Below, one piece after another: positions 41,788 through 50,523 of a stretch of DNA of 64,000 nucleotides. The stretch is from an uncultured bacterium (GTDB lineage: Bacteria > Edwardsbacteria > AC1 > EtOH8), in NCBI GenBank assembly GCA_937863685.1, contig CALMGM010000002.1:45869-109868 (forward strand), in the 5' to 3' direction. The notes below the pieces were generated by a model. The model was not told the DNA's origin. It ran no database searches and worked only from the letters and a program-made list of their open reading frames with translations. Each line of letters begins with the position of its first letter. The stretch's first letter is position 1. Position numbers and translations under genes: made by a program.

Positions 41788-43578
41788 ATGAAAAAACCCA
41801 CCCAACTCACCGTGGAATACGTGCTGGAGGTGCTCCTCAAAAAGGGGAAGATCACCCGGGACCAGCACCAGGACGTCCAGATCAAGGGCAACGCCCAGCG
41901 GGCCAAGCTCCAGAAATACCAGGAGACCAACACCAGCCGGCGCCAGTTCCAGGCCGCCAATATCATCACCCCGGCCGAGATCATCTCCTCGTTCAACCTG
42001 CTGATACCGGACGGCAGCGGGCGCCTGCTGTCCGAGGACGACATCACCCGGGCGGTGGCCGAGGAGTCCGGCATGCAGTACCAGAAGATAGATCCGCTGA
42101 AACTGCAGCTGGACGTGGTGACCTCGCACATCTCCAAGCCCTATGCCATGCGGCATCTGGTGGTGCCCATCGAGGAGAACAACACCCTGGTGACCCTGGC
42201 GGTGGTGGATCCCTATAACCTGGATCACATCGAGAGCCTGCAGATCGCCAAGAACATCAAGGTCAGCCTGGTGCTGGCCTCCAAGACCGACATTTTAAAG
42301 ATCATCCGGGAGTTCTACGGCTTCCGGGCCTCGGTGCGGGCGGCCGAGTCCGAGCGGATAACCTCCACCGAGCTGGGCAACCTGGAGCAGTACATCAAGC
42401 TGCGGGGCCAGGACGAGATAGAGGCCAACGACCAGCACATCACCAGCGCGGTGGAATACCTGATGCATTACGCCTTTGACCAGCGGGCCAGCGACATCCA
42501 CATCGAGCCCAAGCGGGAAAAATCCTACGTCCGCCTGCGGATCGACGGGGTGATGCACTACATCTACACCATCCCCCGGGCCCTGCACGCCCCGATCCTG
42601 TCCCGGATAAAGATCATGTCCCGGATGAACATCGCCGAGAAGCGGCGGCCCCAGGACGGCCGGATCAAGACCAACTACGGCGGCAAGGAGATGGAGCTGA
42701 GGGTGTCCACCATCCCGGTGGCCTTCGGTGAGAAGGTGGTGATCCGGATCTTTGACCCCGAGGTGCTGATGCAGGACCTGGACCAGCTGGGGTTCTATCC
42801 CCGGGAATACCAGTTATACAACGCCTTCATCCACCGGCCCAACGGCATCATCCTGGTGACCGGGCCCACCGGGAGCGGTAAGACCACCACCCTGTATTCC
42901 TCGCTCAAATCGCTGTCCTCGCCGGACGTCAACATCATCACCGTGGAGGACCCCATAGAGATGGTGATCGAGGATTTCAACCAGATAGGGGTTCAGCACA
43001 CCGCCGGGGTGTCGTTCGCCAACATCCTGCCCTACATCCTGCGCCAGGACCCCGACATCATCATGGTGGGGGAGATCCGGGACAAGGAGACCGCCGACCA
43101 CGCCATCCAGTCGGCCCTCACCGGGCACCTGGTGCTTTCCACCCTGCACACCAACGACGCCCCCTCGGCCATCATCCGGCTGATGGACATCGGCATTCCG
43201 TATTACCTGATAGCCTCCACCGTGGTGGGGATAGTGGCCCAGCGGCTGGTGCGCAAGATCTGCCCCCACTGCCGCAGCGTCAGGGAGGTGGCCCCGGACG
43301 ATCCCGAGAACAAAATGCTGGACGAGAAGGTGACAAAACTGTATTACGGCGAGGGCTGCCAGGAGTGCCGCAACACCGGCTACAAGGGGCGCACCGGCAT
43401 CTTCGAGGTGATGGAGATGACCGAGAACGTGAAGAACTCCCTGACCCGCACCGTCACCATCAACAAGCTGCACAAGGCCATCGCCGCCGACGGCATGATG
43501 AATTTAAAGCAGGTGGCCCTGCGCAAGATGATCGAGGGGGTGACCACCTACGAAGAGGTGTATTCCATCTCGGGCTAG
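41788..43578 (+). CDS. pilB: Type IV pilus assembly ATPase PilB (GspE family)
   Basis: A 596-residue secretion ATPase. The N1/MshEN-like domain (residues 1-190) contains DDITRAVAEESGMQYQKIDP; N2 has EYLMHYAFDQRASDIHIEP. Walker A is TGPTGSGKTTT; the Asp box is ITVEDPIEM; Walker B is DIIMVGEIRD; the His box is GHLVLSTLHT. The zinc tetracysteine CPHC...CQEC is at residues 492-533. PilB powers pilus extension. Its promoter lies in intergenic repeats, and no platform (PilC) gene is adjacent. Confidence 0.93.
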   Translation: MKKPTQLTVEYVLEVLLKKGKITRDQHQDVQIKGNAQRAKLQKYQETNTSRRQFQAANIITPAEIISSFNLLIPDGSGRLLSEDDITRAVAEESGMQYQKIDPLKLQLDVVTSHISKPYAMRHLVVPIEENNTLVTLAVVDPYNLDHIESLQIAKNIKVSLVLASKTDILKIIREFYGFRASVRAAESERITSTELGNLEQYIKLRGQDEIEANDQHITSAVEYLMHYAFDQRASDIHIEPKREKSYVRLRIDGVMHYIYTIPRALHAPILSRIKIMSRMNIAEKRRPQDGRIKTNYGGKEMELRVSTIPVAFGEKVVIRIFDPEVLMQDLDQLGFYPREYQLYNAFIHRPNGIILVTGPTGSGKTTTLYSSLKSLSSPDVNIITVEDPIEMVIEDFNQIGVQHTAGVSFANILPYILRQDPDIIMVGEIRDKETADHAIQSALTGHLVLSTLHTNDAPSAIIRLMDIGIPYYLIASTVVGIVAQRLVRKICPHCRSVREVAPDDPENKMLDEKVTKLYYGEGCQECRNTGYKGRTGIFEVMEMTENVKNSLTRTVTINKLHKAIAADGMMNLKQVALRKMIEGVTTYEEVYSISG

Positions 43579-43583
43579 GGGAT

Positions 43584-43868
43584 ATTTTCACCGCCAAGAC
43601 GCCAAGAATGCAAAGACAGTTCATTCGATACCGGGCTGACATGTCATTCCTGCGGAAGCAGGAATCCAGGGGTTTGACCTCACCCCGACCCTCTCCTAAT
43701 GAATTAGGCGAGGGGGCGGTCATTGCGAGAAGGCTTCGCAGCAAGACGAATGAAGCAATCCAGGATTCGACCCCACCCAACCCTCCCCCAGTGGGAGAGG
43801 GATAATTTATCTTGGGACGGACCGGCACTTCGACAGGCTCAGAGACCGGCCCTCAGGATGACGCGCCT
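43584..43868. repeat. 285-bp direct duplication, copy 1
   Basis: Starts ATTTTCACCGCCAAGACG and ends CGCGCCT. It differs from copy 2 at one base (GGATGAC here, GGACGAC there). Composed of the A, B, C and D repeat modules plus a CCCTCCCCC hairpin. No gene is supported in 43579-44497. Confidence 0.97.
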
Positions 43869-43972
43869 TAATATGTCACCCTGAGATCACTGCCCACCCG
43901 GCAAGCTGAACGGGCGACAAATGTCATCCAACAAAATGTTATGCCTAGAAGTGTATTCAGGATGACAGCGTC

Positions 43973-44257
43973 ATTTTCACCGCCAAGACGCCAAGAATGC
44001 AAAGACAGTTCATTCGATACCGGGCTGACATGTCATTCCTGCGGAAGCAGGAATCCAGGGGTTTGACCTCACCCCGACCCTCTCCTAATGAATTAGGCGA
44101 GGGGGCGGTCATTGCGAGAAGGCTTCGCAGCAAGACGAATGAAGCAATCCAGGATTCGACCCCACCCAACCCTCCCCCAGTGGGAGAGGGATAATTTATC
44201 TTGGGACGGACCGGCACTTCGACAGGCTCAGAGACCGGCCCTCAGGACGACGCGCCT
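43973..44257. repeat. 285-bp direct duplication, copy 2
   Basis: Offset 389 bases from copy 1 with 284/285 identity by direct reading. The 104-base segment between copies contains TCACCCTGAG and CAGGATGACAGC fragments of another repeat family. Confidence 0.97.
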
Positions 44258-44460
44258 CGGTCATTCCCGCGAAAGCGGGAATCCAGGCTTCCCTTAACCA
44301 CAAAGACACAAAGAACACAAAGGGTTTTTACTTTTATCTGACTGCCTTGTCATTCCTGTGAAGACAGGAATCCATCTCCCCTAAAAAGGGGAGATACAGA
44401 GGGGTGTCCAAGGGGTTTTACACACCCCTGTATCCCCTCTTAATTAGAGGGGACAATAAC
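44258..44460. repeat. Further repeat modules upstream of the dGTPase gene
   Basis: TCATTCCCGCG-aaa-GCGGGAATCCAGG, then ACCACAAAGACACAAAG, then TCATTCCTGTG-aaga-CAGGAATCC, then CCCCTAAAAAGGGG and a long inverted pair (CACCCCTGTATCCCCTC / GGGGAGATACAGAGGGGTG). Confidence 0.75.
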
Positions 44461-44497
44461 AGCTTTGAGCTTTAAACTTTATTCTGTTGAGAGCATT

Positions 44498-45628
44498 ATG
44501 GAAATCTTGAAGAACCCGCTTAAACCGGAAGTATACACCGAAAGGGTGCGTCCCCGGGAGGAGGACATCCGCGGCCCGTATTTCCGGGACCAGACCGCCA
44601 TCATCCATTCCATGCCCTTCCGGCGGCTGAAGCACAAGACCCAGGTGTTCTTCTCCCCGGACAACGACCATGTCTGCACCCGGATGGAGCACACCCTGCA
44701 CGTGGCCACCATCGCCTCGGCCATCTGCCGGGCCTTCGGTCTGGACGTGGACCTGGCCCAGGCCATCGCCTTTGGGCACGACCTGGGGCACGCTCCGTTT
44801 GGCCACCGGGGCGAGGAGGTGCTGCAGGACCTGCTCAAGGACCAGGGGGGATTCCACCACGAGCTGTACGCCCTGCGGGTGGTTGACAAGCTGGCCAACG
44901 ACGGGGCCGGGCTCAACCTTACCTACGGGGTGCGGGACGGGATCATCTGCCACTGCGGCGAGAAGTACGAAAAGGAGATCTCTCCCCGCTCGGACAAGGT
45001 GGAGCTGGAGGGCATCAAAAAACTGGGGATATATCCGGCGTCATACGAGGGGGCCATAGTCCGGATGGCCGACAAGGTCTCCTACCTGGGCCGCGACCTG
45101 GAGGACGCCATCCGGGCCGGGCTGGTGGACGAGGACCAGGTGCCGTCCGGCATCAAACAGAAACTGGGGCGCAAGAACGGCGAGATCATCGACACCCTGG
45201 TCAAGGACATCATCACCCAGACCCAGCGCACCGGGGGCATCTCGCTGTCCGAGGAGAACCACCAGCTGATGAGGGCCCTGTACGATTTCAACATGAAGAA
45301 CATCTACACCTCGCCGCCCCTGGAGGAGTACGGGCTGTTCAGCGAGAAGATCCTGCGGACCCTGTTCGAGGAGCTGACCAGCGTCTACCAAAGATACGGG
45401 GAGGACAACGAACGCTACGCCCATGACCCGGTGCCGCTGTTCCGCCGCTTCGGGAGGCACCTGGAAAAATATCATGACATTTATAAAAAGGAAAAGACCC
45501 CGGCCGCCATCGTTGTGGGCGATTACATCGCCGGCATGACCGACGATTACGCTTTGAAGTGCATCCACGAAGTGTTCATCCCCGAGCCGCTGAAGTTCGA
45601 CATCCCCCGGGGGATGCATGAAGCATAA
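44498..45628 (+). CDS. Deoxyguanosinetriphosphate triphosphohydrolase-like HD protein
   Basis: About 376 residues; ATG 44498 (MEILKNPLKPEV) is preferred over TTG 44465. RDQTAIIHSMPFRRLKHKTQVFF, then the HD metal site: RMEHTLHVATIA (His), FGHDLGHAPFGHRGE (His-Asp) and a later Asp in IVRMADKVSYLGRDLEDA. It hydrolyses dNTPs to deoxynucleosides plus triphosphate, probably in a hexamer. The length fits the short, non-enteric type. Its 3' end overlaps the frame of the next ORF. No operon partner is obvious. Confidence 0.92.
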   Translation: MEILKNPLKPEVYTERVRPREEDIRGPYFRDQTAIIHSMPFRRLKHKTQVFFSPDNDHVCTRMEHTLHVATIASAICRAFGLDVDLAQAIAFGHDLGHAPFGHRGEEVLQDLLKDQGGFHHELYALRVVDKLANDGAGLNLTYGVRDGIICHCGEKYEKEISPRSDKVELEGIKKLGIYPASYEGAIVRMADKVSYLGRDLEDAIRAGLVDEDQVPSGIKQKLGRKNGEIIDTLVKDIITQTQRTGGISLSEENHQLMRALYDFNMKNIYTSPPLEEYGLFSEKILRTLFEELTSVYQRYGEDNERYAHDPVPLFRRFGRHLEKYHDIYKKEKTPAAIVVGDYIAGMTDDYALKCIHEVFIPEPLKFDIPRGMHEA

Positions 45629-45654
45629 TTTTATTCGGAAAGCATTGCTAGGTT

Positions 45655-45710
45655 GTCATGCCCGTGAAAACGGGCATCCAGGCCTGGATTCCCTCTTTCG
45701 AGGGAATGAC
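45655..45710. repeat. 56-bp double-hairpin repeat element, copy 2
   Basis: Ends GTCAT/ATGAC. Hairpin 1 is ATGCCCGT-gaaa-ACGGGCAT, the centre CCAGGCCTGG, and hairpin 2 ATTCCCTc-ttt-cgAGGGAAT. Same length and layout as 22408-22463. Confidence 0.9.
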
Positions 45711-45713
45711 ATA

Positions 45714-46037
45714 TTGCGTCAAATATTCGCCAAAGTATTGAACGCATTTATATTGTTAATCTTATGCACGATTCTGGGGTGTGCAAAGAAGGAGTATCAT
45801 TTAAGCCACGAAATAAAAAAGTCAACAAAAGAATTGATTCCTGCAGCAGAGATGATATTGGTGAAGGAAACAGATCATTTCATTTATTACAATACTTTAG
45901 ACGGGTCAGTGTCGAATATACCGCTAACTAATGACAGTATTAAGTTTATTGATGGCAGATATAGATTTTCAATATTCAGGGATTCTATGATTTTTGAAAA
46001 TGATTCAACTAAATTGATTTGGGTTGTTAAAAAATAG
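45714..46037 (+). CDS. Small lipoprotein of unknown function
   Basis: A predicted lipoprotein: LRQIFAKVLNAFILLILCTILGC with lipobox ILGC, cysteine about residue 22 counted from TTG 45714. The mature part is about 85 residues, with HSLS-like charged segments and short beta strands (DHFIYYNTLDGSVS; YRFSIFRDSMIFEND). No family recognised. The open frame extends upstream to ATG 45618, but those codons are the 56-bp repeat translated, so the original start is uncertain. The repeat could have displaced or supplied the start. AT-rich, unlike its neighbours. Confidence 0.55.
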   Translation: MRQIFAKVLNAFILLILCTILGCAKKEYHLSHEIKKSTKELIPAAEMILVKETDHFIYYNTLDGSVSNIPLTNDSIKFIDGRYRFSIFRDSMIFENDSTKLIWVVKK

Positions 46038-46059
46038 TTATATTTATAATTGACTTAAA

Positions 46060-46476
46060 ATGAAGCTTAACGATGATCATTTCTGCTTTGCCTGCGGGAA
46101 GAACAATCCCGACGGACTGCAGATTAAATTCGCTTATCCCCAGGTCGGGCAGTGCCGGGCGGAGTTCGTGCCCCCGGCAAAATTCCAGGGCTGGCAGGGC
46201 ATCCTGCACGGAGGCATAGTCTCAACGCTATTGGATGAGGCCCTGGCCCACGCCGCCGGGGGCTCCCAGGGCGGGGGCGGGGCCTCCGGGGCGGTCACTG
46301 CCCAGCTGACCGTCAGGTTCAAAAAGCCGGTCAGGATAGGGGAGCCGGTCATCCTGACCGGCAGGGTGCTCAGCGACCATGGCCGGATGGTGGAGGCCGA
46401 ATCGGAGATCACCGACCGCCAGGGGAATATCCTGGCCAGCGCCGCCGGGAAACTGGTCCGCCCGGCCACGAAGTGA
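46060..46476 (+). CDS. Hotdog-fold thioesterase (PaaI-like)
   Basis: A 138-residue protein. CFACGKNNPDGLQIKF near the start is typical of the YbgC/PaaI relatives; WQGILHGGIVSTLLDEALAHAA is the hotdog helix with the HGG and catalytic Asp/Glu, followed by VTAQLTVRFKKPVRIGEP. It cleaves an acyl-CoA thioester; substrate unknown. It lies 22 bases after the small lipoprotein. Confidence 0.85.
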   Translation: MKLNDDHFCFACGKNNPDGLQIKFAYPQVGQCRAEFVPPAKFQGWQGILHGGIVSTLLDEALAHAAGGSQGGGGASGAVTAQLTVRFKKPVRIGEPVILTGRVLSDHGRMVEAESEITDRQGNILASAAGKLVRPATK

Positions 46477-47398
46477 GTTTTTGCCACGGAGTCACAGAAA
46501 ACGCAGAGGCTCTTCTTCTTTTATACGTCTATCGTGTCATTGCGAGAACTACCCCGAAGCATGGCAGCGAAGCAATCCACGCCAAACGTGTCATTCCCGC
46601 GCAGGCGGGAATCCAATCTTTGACCTCACCCCGACCACTTCGGTAGAAAAATGATGGGGGTATTCTCAGTGCAGGCTCTCTCCAAATAAATCTGGAGAGG
46701 GAGTGGTCATTGCGAGGATAGCGCCGGAGGCAACGGCGAAGCAATCCCGGGGTTTTTACCACAAAGGGCACAGAGAACACAAAGGGCTTTCCGTCATTCT
46801 GAGCCCGGCAGCGTGCCCAACCATCCGAAGAATCCGGGGGTTTTAAACCACTAAGACACAAAGACACCAAGGGTTTATACTTGTTATTGGGCTGACATGT
46901 CATTCCTGCGGAAGCAGGAATCCAGGGTTTTGCCCTCACCCCGGCCACTTCGTATGCTGCAATAACCGCCGTTCTCGGTGCAGGCTCTCTCCAGATAAAT
47001 CTGGCGAAGGGGCGGTCAGAACCACAGGACCACAGAGACACGGAGGCTTTTTGCTTTCGTCATTCTGAGACTGACCGCCTGCTTTACGGGAGCCTGCACT
47101 GAGGCAGGCAAATTATGCTGCTTTCGAAGTGAAGAATTTCTATTGGCGCAGATCCTTCGATGGTCGACTCTGGCGACCGCTCAGGATGACGCGCCTGGTT
47201 CGTCATTGCGAGAACGGCATCGAAGATATACAAGCGAAGCAATCCCGGGGCTTTGAACCCCAAAGGATACAAATCAATGTCATCCCGAGAGAACTTCAGG
47301 GCAGCACAGGTTGTGGGATGAGCATAGTCACCCGTTCGACTTGTCGTGCAGGTCGCAAAACTCAGGGTGACAAAAAGTAATAATTAAATCTGATAGAA
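46477..47398. repeat. Mosaic of intergenic repeat modules (no gene)
   Basis: In order: A-module (ACCACAAAG-type) at 46482; TCATTGCGAG...GAAGCAATCC at 46537-46578 and again at 46707-46748 and near 47202; TCATTCCCGCG-c-aggCGGGAATCC at 46591; CCTCACCCC...CTCTCC at 46624 and 46934; A-modules at 46758, 46847 and 47021; TCATTCTGAG...CGAAGAATCC at 46793. Three 40-41 bp CACTTCG...GTGCAGGC segments are embedded (46636, 46946, and inverted at 47092). No open frame is convincing. Confidence 0.85.
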
Positions 47399-47746
47399 AT
47401 GAACAAGAAAATCTCCTTCTGCGGGCTGGACTGTTCTGCCTGCCCGGCCTACATCGCCCGGCACAATGACGACCCCGAACTGCGGCGGAAGACCGCCGAG
47501 ACCTGGTCCAAGATCTACCGGGCCGACATCAAGCCCGAGGACGTCTTCTGCGACGGATGCACCTCCGAAGGTTCGGTGCTGTTCGGGCACTGCCAAACCT
47601 GCCAGATCCGGGAGTGCGGCCGGACAAAGAAAATCGAGAGCTGCGCCCACTGCGGGGAATACGCCTGTGCCAGGCTCAACGAGTTCTTCGAGATGGTGCC
47701 GGAGGCCAGGCAGGTGCTGGATAATATCCGGAAAAATATAAAGTGA
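47399..47746 (+). CDS. DUF3795-family cysteine-rich protein
   Basis: A 115-residue protein with the DUF3795 pattern: FCGLDCSACPAYIARHNDD at the start, WSKIYRADIKPEDVFCDGCTSEG, then CQTCQIRECGRTKKIESCAHCGEYAC. Eight or more conserved Cys suggest metal or Fe-S binding. Function unknown in the family. The stop overlaps the next gene (GTGA). Confidence 0.85.
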   Translation: MNKKISFCGLDCSACPAYIARHNDDPELRRKTAETWSKIYRADIKPEDVFCDGCTSEGSVLFGHCQTCQIRECGRTKKIESCAHCGEYACARLNEFFEMVPEARQVLDNIRKNIK

Positions 47747-48273
47747 AGCACGATCTGGAATTCATAGCCGATGCCGAGATCTACCGGCAGGTGATATTGC
47801 AGGAGATCCCGGCCGCCAAAAAATTCCTGTGGATGGGCACCTCGGACCTCAAGGACCTTTATATCGACCAGGGCAAGAAGAAGGTGCCGTTTTTAAAGCT
47901 TCTCTCCCAAATGATAGAGGACGGCGTAGCCGTCAGGCTGATCCACGCCAAGGAGCCGGGGCCAAACTTCCGGAAGGATTTCGACCGGTATCCCAACCTG
48001 ATCGGCGGCATGGAAAAACTGCTGTGCCCCCGGATACATTTCAAGTCGGTAATAGTGGACGGCAGGTTCGCCTATTCCGGCAGCGCCAACCTGACCGGGG
48101 CGGGGATGGGGGCCAAGTCCGACGGCAAACGCAATTTCGAATCGGGCCTGATCACCAGAGATCCCTCACTGGTGGGGCAGATAATGAAACAGTACGACGA
48201 ATTATGGATGGGGCAGCATTGTTCCGCCTGCAAACGAAAGAAATATTGTTTTGAATACCGGGAAATGGAGTGA
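47743..48273 (+). CDS. Phospholipase D-like domain protein (single HKD motif)
   Basis: A 176-residue protein starting at GTG inside the DUF3795 stop. VRLIHAKEPG, then CPRIHFKSVIVDGRFAYSGSANLTGAGM is the PLD HxK(x4)D-like motif with the GSAN turn; only one such motif is present, so it probably dimerises as Nuc/BfiI-type nucleases do. The C-terminus adds CSACKRKKYC, a possible metal site. Could be a nuclease or phosphodiesterase; no substrate clue. Translational coupling to a DUF3795 gene hints at joint function. Confidence 0.8.
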   Translation: MKHDLEFIADAEIYRQVILQEIPAAKKFLWMGTSDLKDLYIDQGKKKVPFLKLLSQMIEDGVAVRLIHAKEPGPNFRKDFDRYPNLIGGMEKLLCPRIHFKSVIVDGRFAYSGSANLTGAGMGAKSDGKRNFESGLITRDPSLVGQIMKQYDELWMGQHCSACKRKKYCFEYREME

Positions 48274-48276
48274 ATT

Positions 48277-49644
48277 TTGATCACCCCCAACAAAGCAAAT
48301 AAAAATATCCATATCATCTCCCTGGGCTGCCCCAAAAACCGCATTGACACCGAGGCCATGATGGGCCGGCTGTCGGCAAAAGGGTATGGCTTTACCAATG
48401 ACGTCAGCAGCGCCGGAGTGGTGATCGTCAACACCTGCGGGTTTTTGCAGGAGGCCTTGGAAGAAGGGCTGGGAGAGATATCGGCCCTGGCCGTTTTAAA
48501 GGGGAAACTGGGTTTCCGGCTGGTGGTCACCGGCTGTATGGTCCAGAGGATGGGCCGGTCATTGAAAAAAGAGATCCCGGAGATAGACGCCCTGGTGGGG
48601 GTTCACGGCTACGACAACATCCTGGCGGCGGTGGAAGGCGTTAAGGAAAATTCCATTCCGGCCAATGTCTGCAATCATGCTGCGAAATTCTATCAAAACC
48701 GTCTGGTAAGCACCGGGCCGGGCTGGGCCTACCTGCGCATCGCCGACGGCTGCGACAACCGTTGTTCCTACTGCCTGATACCGTCCATCAGGGGAAGATT
48801 CCGCAGCCGCCCGATGCCGGAGATCGTCCGGGAGGCTAAAATTCTGGTCAGCCGGGGGATAAGGGAGGTAAACCTGATCGCCCAGGACACCACCGCCTAC
48901 GGCACCGATATCTACGGCCGACGCAGCCTTCCCCGATTGCTGAAAAGTTTGTGCCGGATCGAAGGCTTAGAATGGATACGAATCCTGTACACCCATCCGG
49001 CCCATCTGGATGATGAGCTGATCGAGACCGTGGCCCGGGAGAAGAAGATCGTAAAATACCTGGATATTCCCCTGCAGCATGTATCCGACCGACTTCTATC
49101 GAAAATGGGACGGAAGGTGACCAAGCAAAAAATAGTCGAACTGATCCACAAGCTGCGCACCGAGATCCCCGGGATAATTTTGCGAACCACTTTCATTGTC
49201 GGGTTCCCCGGAGAGGCGGAAGCCGATTTCGGCGAATTGCAGGATTTTGCCGGGGAGATGAAACTGGACCGGGTGGGGGTCTTCGCATATTCCAACGAGC
49301 CTGGGACCAGGTCTGCCAAGTTTACCGGCCAGGTCTCTGAAAAAGTGAAATCCCGGCGGTTAGATTTTTTAATGCGCCTGCAGCGGAAAATTTCTACTGG
49401 CAAGAACCGGTCAAGGGTGGGGCAAACTGTTTCGGTCATTATTGAAGGCCGGGCAGCAAAAGGTGATAAGGATGTCCCATTCAAGCCCGGTTATCAATAC
49501 TACGGCCGCAGTTATGCCGAGGCTCCGGAAATAGACGGCAAGATATATATCCGCAGTTCCCATCCCTTGATCCTTGGCAGGATATACCAAGCCGCCATAG
49601 AGTTGGCCTGGGCTTATGATCTGGGCGGCATCATCGTAAAATAA
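48277..49644 (+). CDS. rimO: Ribosomal protein S12 methylthiotransferase RimO
   Basis: A 455-residue MiaB/RimO-family enzyme starting at TTG 48277. The UPF0004 domain has ISLGCPKNRIDTEAMMGRL and the Cys in NTCGF and TGCM; the radical SAM motif is DGCDNRCSYCLIP; a TRAM-like domain ends the protein. The GCPKN motif and lack of MiaB-specific segments favour RimO, which adds methylthio to Asp88 of S12. The frame begins three bases after the PLD gene stop. Confidence 0.92.
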   Translation: MITPNKANKNIHIISLGCPKNRIDTEAMMGRLSAKGYGFTNDVSSAGVVIVNTCGFLQEALEEGLGEISALAVLKGKLGFRLVVTGCMVQRMGRSLKKEIPEIDALVGVHGYDNILAAVEGVKENSIPANVCNHAAKFYQNRLVSTGPGWAYLRIADGCDNRCSYCLIPSIRGRFRSRPMPEIVREAKILVSRGIREVNLIAQDTTAYGTDIYGRRSLPRLLKSLCRIEGLEWIRILYTHPAHLDDELIETVAREKKIVKYLDIPLQHVSDRLLSKMGRKVTKQKIVELIHKLRTEIPGIILRTTFIVGFPGEAEADFGELQDFAGEMKLDRVGVFAYSNEPGTRSAKFTGQVSEKVKSRRLDFLMRLQRKISTGKNRSRVGQTVSVIIEGRAAKGDKDVPFKPGYQYYGRSYAEAPEIDGKIYIRSSHPLILGRIYQAAIELAWAYDLGGIIVK

Positions 49645-49661
49645 TTTAAAAAGATAAAAAG

Positions 49662-50507
49662 ATGTTTCAGGGAATTATAATCTTTGTTTTAGGCCTGTTA
49701 TTCGGCTCCTTTGCCAATGTCTGCATTTGGCGCATTCCCCGTAAGGAGGAGATCGTCTTCACTCCGTCGCATTGCCCCAAATGCCTGAAAAGCATTAAAT
49801 GGTATGATAATATCCCGGTAGTAAGCTATCTATTCTTGGGCCGAAAATGCCGCAGTTGTAAGGCTGAGATTTCATGGCGCTATCCGCTGGTGGAGTTGTT
49901 GAGCGCACTATTGTTTCTGGGGGTTTATCTTAAATTCGGGGCCGACTGGAGGCTGGCGGGGTATATCCCCTTCGTCTGGGCCATGCTGGTGATCTCGGCC
50001 ATAGATATTGAGCATTACATCATCCCCGATGCCTTTACGCTGTCCGGACTGGGTTTGGGGTTATTATTTGCGGCCTTGGCCACCTTTGGAATCCCGGTGG
50101 ACCTGACCGTGTTCGGGCGGGCAGATATCCTGTCGCAGCGGCCTTTGGTTGACAGCGCCATAGGCTTGGTTCTGGGGGGCGGATTCCTGTGGCTGGCAGC
50201 CTGGTTGGGGGAAAAGGTGTTCAAACAGGAGGCCATGGGCGGAGGTGACATCAAGCTGGCGGCAATGATAGGGGCCTTTTTCGGCTGGAAGGCTGTGCTG
50301 ATCAGCTTTTTCCTGGCATTCCTAGCCGGATCGGTTATTGGGATTCTGCTTATCGTATTGGGTAAGGCTAAAAAGAATGAGGCTCCTGAAGGGATAAATC
50401 CAAAGGCCATGGTCCCGTTCGGGCCATTCTTGGCGTTGGGCGGCATCCTGGCCCTTTTCTGGGGGCGGGAATTGCTGGGATTTTACTTAAGGCTATTTGG
50501 GCTGTAA
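49662..50507 (+). CDS. pilD: Type IV prepilin peptidase (PilD/GspO)
   Basis: A 281-residue membrane aspartyl protease. The N-terminal cytoplasmic insertion bears the zinc tetracysteine CPKC...CRSC (residues 39-67). Seven to eight membrane helices follow. The catalytic Asp are in AIDIEHYIIPD and MGGGDIKLAAMIG. It cleaves and N-methylates prepilins, so it should process the four minor pilins at 7.7-13.2 kb. Standalone gene 17 bases after rimO. Confidence 0.94.
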   Translation: MFQGIIIFVLGLLFGSFANVCIWRIPRKEEIVFTPSHCPKCLKSIKWYDNIPVVSYLFLGRKCRSCKAEISWRYPLVELLSALLFLGVYLKFGADWRLAGYIPFVWAMLVISAIDIEHYIIPDAFTLSGLGLGLLFAALATFGIPVDLTVFGRADILSQRPLVDSAIGLVLGGGFLWLAAWLGEKVFKQEAMGGGDIKLAAMIGAFFGWKAVLISFFLAFLAGSVIGILLIVLGKAKKNEAPEGINPKAMVPFGPFLALGGILALFWGRELLGFYLRLFGL

Positions 50508-50523
50508 AAATCAATCTAACCCC

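Noticed and set aside
43365..44217. Open frames on both strands with LSLPLSSE- and FRRNDMSARYRMN-like text
   Set aside because: They are translations of the 285-bp repeat and occur identically in both copies.
46529..47041. Reverse-strand open frame of 170 codons in the repeat mosaic
   Set aside because: It consists of repeat modules (DSCFRRND, WIPASAGMT-type text) with no start support.
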